NCBI GenBank assembly: GCA_964401385.1
Contig: CAYNYF010000096.1
Location: forward strand, 1 to 14,356
Reading direction: 5' to 3'
DNA: 14,356 bases
From: CAYNYF01 sp964401385
GTDB lineage: Bacteria > Planctomycetota > Phycisphaerae > SM23-33
The translations under genes and the position numbers were made by a program. The notes below the pieces were generated by a model. It worked only from the letters and a program-made list of their open reading frames with translations. It had not been told where the DNA came from and did no database searches. Shown here piece after piece: positions 6,373 through 12,476 of the stretch (position 1 is its first letter; each line of letters opens with the position of its first letter).

Positions 6373-7811
6373 TTGTAGAGCCGCTGCCAGTATACAGCCC
6401 AGTCCTTGGGGCCCGGCCAGGCGGTGCATTCGGCCGGGAACTCGGACGTCCCGCCGCTGGCGAGCCACTCCAGAAGGGCCGGGTCGGTCCGCCGGCGCTC
6501 GACCTCCTCCAGCCCCAGTTCCCAGAGCGTCTGCACGGTCTCCGCGTCGGGCGAGGCCACCGGCTCCGGCGATCCGTACTCGAACAGCCGGCAGTGCTCC
6601 AGGCTGGGCGCCCACTGGAGATACCCCTCCTCATCCAGGACGGTGAAAAGGATCGAGGCGGGGTCGTCCTCCCAGAGGTGAGCGGCCCGTCCGGCGAGGG
6701 CAATCTGCCGCGGCGAGTCCTTTTCCTCTTCGGTGAGGCCGAGTACGTCGAAGCCGTCCGTCTCCAGCGCCTTTTCCGCCCCGGCAATTCCCAGGATGGT
6801 CGCCGTGATGTCCTGTGGCTGGACGATCATGTCGCTCCGGCCGGCACCGCGGCCGGGGACGTGGACGATCAGCGGCACGTGGGCCTCCTGCTCGTACACG
6901 GGCCATCCCTTGCCGAAGCGGCCGCGCTCGCCGACGTTGGTGCCGTGATCGGCCGTGACGATGATCGCGGTGTTGGCGGCAAGCTCCGTCTCCTCCAACG
7001 CCTGGAGCACCTCGCCGAACCAGTGGTCCACAAAGCTCACCTTGGCCGAATACATCGCCTTCAGACGCTTCTTGACCGCCGCGGAGGCGTCCTTTCCTCC
7101 GCGCCCCAGGAACGCGCGGGGGTCGATCGTCCCGTCGTAGCCGGGCGTGTCGTCGTACATCTGCACGTATTCCGGCGGGGCGTCCCAGGGCTCGTGCGGG
7201 TCGAAGCAATCGATCCAGAGGAAGAAGTTATCGCGGGCGGCGTTGTCGCGAAGGAAATCGGCGGCCGACAGGAAGAGCTGCGCCGCGTTCCAGTCTTCGT
7301 CCTTGACCCGCTGGCGGTTGGCCCGGGCGTAGGTCACCAGCGTGTGGTCCGGCGGGTTGGGGATCTTGCGGTCGCCGGCGAAATCGAACAGCGGGTCGGT
7401 CTTCCAGTTAGGCAGGAACGTCAGGTCCTCCCCGTCGATTCGCGGTCGGTCCACCTCGGCCCCGCGAATGAAGGTCCAGGCGTTGAACGGCCAGTCGAAG
7501 GCGTGCCCGCCGTTGACCAGGTGCGGCGTGTCGTGGATCAATTGCGTGCAGTAGCCCGCCTGCGCCAGCGCGACCGGCAGCGTGGGCACGTCGAAGCGCA
7601 GCGGCATCCAAGGGTGGAACGGCGTGCCGTAGCGGCCGGTGATCACGTCCGTCCGGTAGGGGATGGTGGGGTAGCTGGCGGCAAAGGCGCGGTTGAAGAC
7701 CCACGACCGCCCCGCCAGCCCATCCAGGTTGGGCGTATGGATCCAGGAATTCTCGTTCTCGCCCACACAGTCGTAACGAAGCGTGTCGATTACGAGGAAA
7801 ACGATGTTCAT
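6363..7811 (-). CDS. Sulfatase-superfamily hydrolase with Thr at the formylglycine position
   Basis: A 482-residue protein of the sulfatase/alkaline phosphatase superfamily. Metal-site motifs are FLVIDTLRYD near the start (Asp9), VTADHGTNVGERGRFGKG in the second half, and DPHEPWDAPPEY between them. The signature C/S-x-P-x-R-x4-TGR aligns without gaps to TIPYRTDVITGR, so the nucleophile position is Thr49 (codon ACC), which cannot become formylglycine. There is no signal peptide, so it is probably cytosolic. It may be a phosphoester or phosphonate hydrolase using Thr directly, as nucleotide pyrophosphatases of the same superfamily do, or it may be inactive; calling it a sulfatase would overstate. 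I chose the second ATG (7811) because AAAGGAG abuts the first ATG (7817) but is 6 bases from the second. It lies 58 bases downstream of lemA on the same strand and may share its transcript. Confidence 0.88.
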   Translation of the reverse strand: MNIVFLVIDTLRYDCVGENENSWIHTPNLDGLAGRSWVFNRAFAASYPTIPYRTDVITGRYGTPFHPWMPLRFDVPTLPVALAQAGYCTQLIHDTPHLVNGGHAFDWPFNAWTFIRGAEVDRPRIDGEDLTFLPNWKTDPLFDFAGDRKIPNPPDHTLVTYARANRQRVKDEDWNAAQLFLSAADFLRDNAARDNFFLWIDCFDPHEPWDAPPEYVQMYDDTPGYDGTIDPRAFLGRGGKDASAAVKKRLKAMYSAKVSFVDHWFGEVLQALEETELAANTAIIVTADHGTNVGERGRFGKGWPVYEQEAHVPLIVHVPGRGAGRSDMIVQPQDITATILGIAGAEKALETDGFDVLGLTEEEKDSPRQIALAGRAAHLWEDDPASILFTVLDEEGYLQWAPSLEHCRLFEYGSPEPVASPDAETVQTLWELGLEEVERRRTDPALLEWLASGGTSEFPAECTAWPGPKDWAVYWQRLYNRW

Positions 7812-7839
7812 GCTCATCTCCTTTGGGCCAGTTTGTCAC

Positions 7840-7868
7840 CGCCGGGGCGGGCCGGCACCGGCGCGGCG
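7840..7868 (-). repeat. GC-rich hairpin after lemA
   Basis: In the 58-base gap between lemA and the sulfatase-like gene, CGCCG (7840-7844) can pair with CGGCG (7864-7868), and GCCGG (7851-7855) with CCGGC (7858-7862). It begins 2 bases past the lemA stop on the minus strand. With no T tract it may be an attenuator or mRNA 3'-end stabiliser rather than a terminator. Confidence 0.35.
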
Positions 7869-7869
7869 T

Positions 7870-8460
7870 TCATGTCTGAGCGGAACCCCAGACCGGCGGC
7901 GGCTGGCGGATGCCGGTCTCTTCGATCTCGAAGAACTCCTCCTTCGCGAATTTGAACAGCGAGGCGATCAGGTTGGAGGGAAACACGCCGATTCGAGTGT
8001 TCAGATCGCGGACGTTGGCGTTGTAGAAGCGGCGGGCTGCCTGAATGCGATCCTCGGTATTGGCAAGCTCCGACTGAAGGGCGAGGAAATTCTCGTTGGC
8101 CTTCAGTTGCGGGTAGCGCTCGGAAACGGCGAAAAGCTGCCGAACCGACCCGACGAGGGTGTTTTCGTCGCGGGCCTGGGACGCCGGCGAGCCGGTCGAC
8201 GCGATCGCCTGATTGCGGGCTTTGACAACGGCCGCGAGCAGCTCGCGCTCGTGGGCGGCGTAGCCCTTGACCGTCTCGACGAGGTTGGGGATCAGGTCGT
8301 AGCGGCGCTTCAGCTCGGTGTCGATCCCCGACCACGATTCCCCGCAGTGCTGCCGCAGCCGAACGAGCGCGTTGTACGTGGCGATCGCCCACACCAGCAG
8401 CAGGAAGGCCAGGCCCAGGATGACGAGAAGGCCGACGTTCGTCGTTTGGGCTACGATCAT
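7870..8460 (-). CDS. lemA: LemA family membrane protein
   Basis: A 196-residue LemA protein: one N-terminal transmembrane segment (about residues 9-28, GLLVILGLAFLLLVWAIATY) and then a long helical domain. The family core is visible: W43 in GESWSGIDTELKRRYDLIPN, followed by LVETVKGYAAHERELL, with conserved FYNANVRDLNTRIGVFPSNLIA further on. The molecular function of LemA is not settled; the helical part is thought to lie on one face of the membrane. ATG 8460 is chosen because it overlaps the upstream stop codon as ATGA, has AAGGA 8 bases upstream, and gives the usual family length. The open frame continues further upstream but only through the preceding gene. Coupled translation with the upstream membrane protein implies a joint role. 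LemA genes often neighbour other membrane or protease genes, but none of the usual TPM-domain or HtpX genes is here. Confidence 0.93.
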   Translation of the reverse strand: MIVAQTTNVGLLVILGLAFLLLVWAIATYNALVRLRQHCGESWSGIDTELKRRYDLIPNLVETVKGYAAHERELLAAVVKARNQAIASTGSPASQARDENTLVGSVRQLFAVSERYPQLKANENFLALQSELANTEDRIQAARRFYNANVRDLNTRIGVFPSNLIASLFKFAKEEFFEIEETGIRQPPPVWGSAQT

Positions 8461-9131
8461 GCGGATGGTCCTTGGCCGCTCTGCTGGCGGACCAGGTATT
8501 CCGGCAGCCGATCCAGGACGCCCTCGACGACCTTCGCGGCCGCGGCAAACTCCTGCGGCTTGAACCGCCGCCCGAGGTAGGCGATGACGTGCCGCCGGTC
8601 GAACTTCATGGTGAATCGCGGCGCCTCCAGCAGGAACGCCATCGTCCGCTGGTGGATCACGTCGTAGGCCCACCGCCTGTCGGGCGATTTGACGTAGAAC
8701 GTCCGGCTGAATTCGGCCGATTCGAAGTCGATGTCGTCGTAGCCGAAGAACTCGGTGATCTTGTCGAAGCATCCTTCCGGCCGGATGAACAGCGGCTTCA
8801 GCGGCACTTGGCCGTCCAGGACCACGGCCGAAAACGTGTGGGTGCTTTGGTTCTTTCCGTGGCCGGTGACGTAGTGGTAGTCAAAGCCGAGGAATTCCCG
8901 CCCGCTCCAATCGCCCGAAATCAGGTTGCGGGCGTATCGGCTGTGGCCACGACTCAGACAGTCGAATTCGCTGAAGCGGCCGTCGAGCGTGCGGTCTTTT
9001 GCCGGACTGAACCGCAGGCCCCGCCCTTGCGCCCAGGCCATAAGCTCCTTTCGCCGCTGAGCGGCCGCGTAGTATCCATACACGATCGCCGCAATGACCA
9101 CGACCGCGAAAAGGACGAAAATCACTTCCAC
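8457..9131 (-). CDS. Unrecognised single-pass membrane protein coupled to lemA
   Basis: About 224 residues. A strong N-terminal membrane segment (EVIFVLFAVVVIAAIVYGYY, residues 2-21) is followed by a basic stop-transfer and a roughly 200-residue soluble domain. That domain has conserved-looking patches: AQGRGLRFSP, FDYHYVTGHGKNQSTH, LKPLFIRPEG, FFGYDDIDFESAEFSRTFYV and RWAYDVIHQRTMAFLL. I cannot assign a family with certainty; a distant likeness to DUF3137-type partners of LemA is possible. The start is uncertain. I chose GTG 9131 because it places the hydrophobic segment at the N-terminus and AAGG precedes it; the frame is open to 9236, but the extra residues are an Arg-rich, unlikely leader. 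Its stop overlaps the lemA start by 4 bases, so the two are almost surely made together. Confidence 0.75.
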   Translation of the reverse strand: MEVIFVLFAVVVIAAIVYGYYAAAQRRKELMAWAQGRGLRFSPAKDRTLDGRFSEFDCLSRGHSRYARNLISGDWSGREFLGFDYHYVTGHGKNQSTHTFSAVVLDGQVPLKPLFIRPEGCFDKITEFFGYDDIDFESAEFSRTFYVKSPDRRWAYDVIHQRTMAFLLEAPRFTMKFDRRHVIAYLGRRFKPQEFAAAAKVVEGVLDRLPEYLVRQQSGQGPSA

Positions 9132-9195
9132 TGTGATGCGCCTTCGCCGTTGGCCTTTCGCGGGCGAACCAGCCCGCCTGACCCTCAACAAAACT

Positions 9196-9224
9196 AAGAA
9201 ACGGCAACGAGCCCGCCAAGTCAA
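9196..9224 (-). promoter_or_regulatory. Possible promoter of the membrane protein-lemA unit
   Basis: Reading leftward, TTGACT (9224-9219) and TTTCTT (9201-9196) are spaced by 17 bases, about 65 bases before the GTG start. The -35 match is good and the -10 is poor (3 of 6). The -35 region matches that of the psd promoter at 13 of 14 bases. The 167-base divergent gap around it shows nothing else I can name. Confidence 0.3.
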
Positions 9225-9298
9225 GCGCCGCCGCACGCACTCCCTCCGGGCGGCCGGCTTGGTGAAAAGGATGGAACCCTCCCGCCAACCGCGCTACC

Positions 9299-10015
9299 AT
9301 GACGCTCATGGACCGGAAAGAACTCATCGAACTGTATCGCGGGCTGCGGGTGGCGGACGTCTCCGACGGCATGGACTACTGCGGGCTGCTGAATCGCGGC
9401 CTGGTGGACCGCGACATCCGCCCGCTGTACAGGGACCTCGAGACCTTCACTCACCGGATCGCCGGCCCGGCGTTGACGGTGCGGTACGTACCCACCAACC
9501 GCCAAGTGCCGAACATGCCGCCCGAGCAATTCGGCCGGTACGAAGGCGAGTGGTACCGCGACGTCACTCCCGAAAAGCTCTTCCGCGAGAAGATTGCCGC
9601 CGGCGACGTGCTGGTGATCGACGCGGCCGACATGGACGTGGGCTTCATCGGCTCGAGTAACTGCCTGGGGTGGATGAACGCCGGGGTCATCGGCGTGGTC
9701 ACCAGCGGCGGCGCTCGCGACACCGACGAGCTGATCAAGCAGAAATGCCCGGTCTACTCGCGCTACATCTCGCGGGGGTTTAACATCGGGCGGATTGAGA
9801 TCGACGCCGTCGGCGTGCCCGTCAATCTCGGCGGGGTTCTGGTGCGGCCCGGCGACATGGTCGTGGCCGACGGCGACGGCGTGATCGTGGTGCCGGTCGA
9901 GAAGGCCGTCGAGGTCGCCGGCATCGCCCGCGGCATCCTTCAAGGCGATAAGAAGGGCCGGCGGAAGCTCTACGAACAGCGCGGCCTGCCGCCGGACACA
10001 ACCGTCAGCGGCTAA
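9299..10015 (+). CDS. RraA-like / HMG aldolase family protein
   Basis: A 238-residue protein of the RraA-like family (PF03737 type). The family includes 4-hydroxy-4-methyl-2-oxoglutarate and oxaloacetate aldolases, the RNase E regulator RraA, and proteins long misannotated as dimethylmenaquinone methyltransferases. Visible motifs are VADVSDGMDYCGLL near the N-terminus, GDVLVIDAADMDVGFIGSS, the signature GGARDTDEL with Arg140-Asp141 and Glu144 (R-D-x2-E), and the C-terminal PVNLGGVLVRPGDMVVADGD stretch. The RDxxE motif is that of the aldolase metal/substrate site, so an aldol-type lyase on a 2-oxo acid is more likely than RNase E control; the substrate is unknown. No clear Shine-Dalgarno sequence precedes ATG 9299 or ATG 9308, so the start may be either. 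It stands alone on its strand between the lemA unit and the PPC gene. Confidence 0.88.
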   Translation: MTLMDRKELIELYRGLRVADVSDGMDYCGLLNRGLVDRDIRPLYRDLETFTHRIAGPALTVRYVPTNRQVPNMPPEQFGRYEGEWYRDVTPEKLFREKIAAGDVLVIDAADMDVGFIGSSNCLGWMNAGVIGVVTSGGARDTDELIKQKCPVYSRYISRGFNIGRIEIDAVGVPVNLGGVLVRPGDMVVADGDGVIVVPVEKAVEVAGIARGILQGDKKGRRKLYEQRGLPPDTTVSG

Positions 10016-10024
10016 CGGCATCCG

Positions 10025-10058
10025 CCGCCCAGGATCACAGAGAGTTTTTCTCCTGCGG
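10025..10058. terminator. Weak hairpin with T5 between convergent rraA-like and PPC genes
   Basis: CCGC and AGGA (10025-10028 and 10031-10034, split by a two-base bulge) can pair with TCCTGCGG (10051-10058). The loop contains TTTTT (10045-10049). It lies in the 63-base convergent gap. It is imperfect and the T run is inside the loop, so terminator activity is only a possibility. Confidence 0.25.
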
Positions 10059-10078
10059 CCCACCGCGTCCTCTTCGGA

Positions 10079-10537
10079 TTATTTTCCTTTTTCGAAGACC
10101 AGCCTCGAGACTTCGCCTTCGCCCATGCCCGGCACGCTCACCCTGGCCAGCCGGCGGGCCAGCTCCACGCCGGCCACCTCGGCCAGGAAGACCTCACAGA
10201 GCACGTAGCTGATGCAGCCTTCCTCCAGGTGCCCACCGTAGGCGCCTTTCGGCGTGGACAAGGTGATGTGGATGTGCGGCTCGCCGCCGACCACCAGCCC
10301 GTTCATGGAAAGGATCTCGATGCCGCCGGAAGCCTTTTCGAAGTGGTTCTCGGCCGGCAGGCGATTGTGCTTGACCCAGTGCAGGTGATGGGCCGCCAGC
10401 GTGCCGTAGCCGCCGAGCACCACCGCCTGCCTGACATCGCCATCGGCGAGGAATTTCCTGACCGAGGCGAGAACGTCCTCCCCCGGATCGATCCGCAGGA
10501 TGTGAAGTTGTTTTACGGTCATGGCCGCTGACTGCAT
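10079..10537 (-). CDS. PPC (DUF296) domain protein, stand-alone
   Basis: A 152-residue single-domain PPC/DUF296 protein. The conserved core is GEPHIHITLSTPKGAYGGHL (86-104): His88, His90 and His103 match the clustered histidines of prokaryotic PPC proteins, which are reported to bind metal in a trimeric fold. The segment VVLGGYGTLAAHHLHWV (39-55) is the usual beta-strand and loop before it, and GCISYVLCEVFLAEVAG the strand after it. In plants the domain is fused to AT-hooks; there is no such motif here, so DNA binding is not implied. ATG 10537 is chosen because AGGAG lies 7 bases upstream; the frame is open to 10603 without a better start. It runs opposite to the rraA-like gene and is divergent from psd. 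Function unknown. Confidence 0.85.
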   Translation of the reverse strand: MQSAAMTVKQLHILRIDPGEDVLASVRKFLADGDVRQAVVLGGYGTLAAHHLHWVKHNRLPAENHFEKASGGIEILSMNGLVVGGEPHIHITLSTPKGAYGGHLEEGCISYVLCEVFLAEVAGVELARRLARVSVPGMGEGEVSRLVFEKGK

Positions 10538-10680
10538 GTCGCTTCTCCTGACAGCATTGCTGACCCGGTACCGGCAGCCGCGCCCTGGTGACTGCCCCGA
10601 CATGTTAGCGGGCCAGCGCGCCGAGCGCAGCAGGAATGTCTCGGCCGCCCTCGCCCCGCCCAGCCGTGGGGCGGATGTCC

Positions 10681-10722
10681 TCCGGCGCTGCGGCGCTGCT
10701 CGCCGGCGATGCCGCAGCCGGA
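10681..10722. repeat. Strong interrupted inverted repeat in the PPC-psd divergent gap
   Basis: TCCGG (10681-10685) pairs with CCGGA (10718-10722) and CTGCGGC (10688-10694) with GCCGCAG (10711-10717). That gives 12 paired bases per arm, with one CG bulge and a 16-base loop. It lies 42 bases before the psd -35 box. A smaller hairpin, CGCCCC/GGGGCG, is at 10652-10673. The 226-base gap (10538-10763) holds no gene I can support. Confidence 0.5.
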
Positions 10723-10763
10723 GGTCGCGGCGCCCGGGCGGCGGTGGGCGTCATGAGGGCAAA

Positions 10764-10792
10764 TTGACTTGGCGCGCGGGGGCAAGTACAGT
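10764..10792 (+). promoter_or_regulatory. Sigma70-type promoter of psd-pssA
   Basis: TTGACT (10764-10769) and TACAGT (10787-10792) are separated by exactly 17 bases. Transcription would start near 10799, only about 12 bases before the psd ATG (10811). The leader would therefore be very short and begin around the purine-rich GGAAGACGGG stretch (10799-10808). Confidence 0.6.
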
Positions 10793-10810
10793 GCGCCTGG
10801 AAGACGGGTC

Positions 10811-11485
10811 ATGAAGATCCCCCTGACCAAACACGGTTGGCGTGAGATGCTCGCCGCAACGATGGCTTTCGGCGTGCTGACGGTCGCGGGGGTGATGACC
10901 TTCTGGCCGGCGGCGGTCCTGCCGGCGGCGGCGTGGCTGTTCGTGATGGCCTTTTTCCGCGACCCGCCGCGGCGGGCGGACGAGCCGGACGCGTTTCTCG
11001 CCCCGGCCGACGGCAAGGTCGTGGACGTCAGCCCGGTCGGGCCGGAAGGCCCCCTGGGCGCCGAGGGCGTGCGCGTCGGAATCTTCATGAGCCTCTTCGA
11101 CGTGCACGTCAACCGCAGCCCGTGCCAGGGGACCGTCTGCCAGATCACCCGCCACGCCGGCGGCTTCATCGACGCCCGCCGGCCCGCGGCCTCGGAGACC
11201 AACGAATCGGCCACGATCCTCCTGACCCACAGCCGCGGCGGGCGCAGCTTCAAGCTGGCCGTCCGGCAGATCGCCGGGTTCATCGCCCGCCGAATCGTCA
11301 CCGACCTTCGCGTCGGCCAGCAGGTCTCCAGCGGGCAGCGCATCGGCATGGTCAAGTTCGGCTCGCGGGTGGAGCTGATCCTACCGCGCGAGCTGATCGG
11401 CGAGGTGGCCGCGCGCCTCGGGCAAACCGTCCGCGCCGGCCGGACCGTCCTCGTCCGTCCGCCGCAGCAGGAGACGCCGTCGTGA
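10811..11485 (+). CDS. psd: Phosphatidylserine decarboxylase (short pyruvoyl type)
   Basis: A 224-residue membrane-associated enzyme that decarboxylates phosphatidylserine to phosphatidylethanolamine. Residues 13-48 form two close hydrophobic segments (MLAATMAFGVLTVAGV and FWPAAVLPAAAWLFVMAFF), followed by the family landmarks FFRDPPR (48-54), LAPADGKVVDV (63-73) and GIFMSLFDVHVNRSPCQG (90-107). The self-cleavage site is KFGSRVEL: Gly184-Ser185, where Ser185 would become the pyruvoyl group. FGSR, in place of the LGST of E. coli Psd, marks the short class typical of many bacteria and archaea. The frame is open upstream to a TTG at 10769, inside the promoter; ATG 10811 fits the family N-terminus. 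Its stop overlaps the pssA start, so product and precursor enzymes are translated together. Confidence 0.93.
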   Translation: MKIPLTKHGWREMLAATMAFGVLTVAGVMTFWPAAVLPAAAWLFVMAFFRDPPRRADEPDAFLAPADGKVVDVSPVGPEGPLGAEGVRVGIFMSLFDVHVNRSPCQGTVCQITRHAGGFIDARRPAASETNESATILLTHSRGGRSFKLAVRQIAGFIARRIVTDLRVGQQVSSGQRIGMVKFGSRVELILPRELIGEVAARLGQTVRAGRTVLVRPPQQETPS

Positions 11486-12441
11486 ACCAGCGACCGGAAA
11501 CCAACGCAGCCGGCGGGGCCGAGGACCCCCAAGCCGACGTCGAGGCCGCCGGCGAAGACCGCTACGCCGAGGCCGTCGACGAAGGCCCGGGGCAGCGGCG
11601 GCCCCTGCGGCGGATGATCCTCCGCAACACCGCCGCTCTGCCGGCGCTGACCACGCTGATGAACGGCATCGCCGGTTTCGCCTCCATCTACTATGCCACG
11701 CGCGGCGGCGTCCACGGGGCGAGCCTGGCTGACGTTTCGCTGGCGGCGTGGCTGATTCTCGTCGCGCTCGCCTTCGACGCCCTCGACGGCCGGCTGGCGA
11801 GGATGACCCGCCAGGCGACGGACTTCGGGGCCCAACTGGACAGCCTCTGTGACGTCGTCAGTTTCGGCGTGGCCCCGGCCGTGCTCATGCTGCACACCGT
11901 CTCGCTGACCAAGCAGATCGAGGACTTTGACATGTTCACCCCGCAAGCGCCCGTCCTGGGCAAGGTGGTGATGGCCATCGCGCTCATATACGTCTGCTGT
12001 GGGGTCCTGCGGCTGGCGAGGTTCAACATCGAGAACGCCCCCGACCTGCTGCGCCACATGTTCTTCAAGGGCCTGCCCGTGCCGGGGGCGGCGGCGGTCG
12101 TGGCGTCGCTGGTGCTGCTGTTCGGGCACCTCCAGGGCATCGAAGAAGGCTGGAAGGCGGCGACGTGGCTGCACGTCACCGTGGGCGTGGCCCTGCCGGC
12201 AACCACCTTGACCGTGGCCCTGCTCATGATATCGCGCTTCCCCTACCCGCACCTGATCAACCGACTGTTCGCGGGCAGGCGGTCTTTCGGCTTCATCGTC
12301 TGGGTGGTGGTTCTGATCGTGCCGGCGTGGGTGTTTCGCCAGGTCGTGCTGCCGCTGGTGACGGTGGCCTACGCCGCCAGCGGGCCGGCCAATGTGCTGA
12401 TCCGGCGAATGCGAAGGCACAGGCGCCGGCCGAAGCCGTAG
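11482..12441 (+). CDS. pssA: CDP-diacylglycerol-serine O-phosphatidyltransferase
   Basis: Integral membrane enzyme that joins CDP-diacylglycerol and L-serine to make phosphatidylserine, the substrate of the Psd encoded just upstream. The CDP-alcohol phosphotransferase signature D-G-x2-A-R-x8-G-x3-D-x3-D is exact: Asp102, Gly103, Ala106, Arg107, Gly116, Asp120, Asp124. PALTTLMNGIAGFASIYYA before it and the LRLARFNIE, FKGLPVPGAAA segments after it fit the PssA class, and several hydrophobic segments follow to residue 300. I start at GTG 11482, which shares GTGA with the psd stop and has AGGAG 8 bases upstream. This gives a 43-residue acidic, hydrophilic N-terminal extension before the first conserved part, longer than usual. 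The C-terminus is strongly basic (RRMRRHRRRPKP). The assignment is firm; the extension's role is unknown. Confidence 0.94.
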   Translation: MNQRPETNAAGGAEDPQADVEAAGEDRYAEAVDEGPGQRRPLRRMILRNTAALPALTTLMNGIAGFASIYYATRGGVHGASLADVSLAAWLILVALAFDALDGRLARMTRQATDFGAQLDSLCDVVSFGVAPAVLMLHTVSLTKQIEDFDMFTPQAPVLGKVVMAIALIYVCCGVLRLARFNIENAPDLLRHMFFKGLPVPGAAAVVASLVLLFGHLQGIEEGWKAATWLHVTVGVALPATTLTVALLMISRFPYPHLINRLFAGRRSFGFIVWVVVLIVPAWVFRQVVLPLVTVAYAASGPANVLIRRMRRHRRRPKP

Positions 12442-12476
12442 TCCTGCGTCGGCGTCGCGCGGCTTTACTGAAACGT

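Noticed and set aside
6342..7955. A 537-codon plus-strand frame opposite the sulfatase-like gene
   Set aside because: Shadow of a gene with intact superfamily motifs and a proper ribosome binding site on the other strand.
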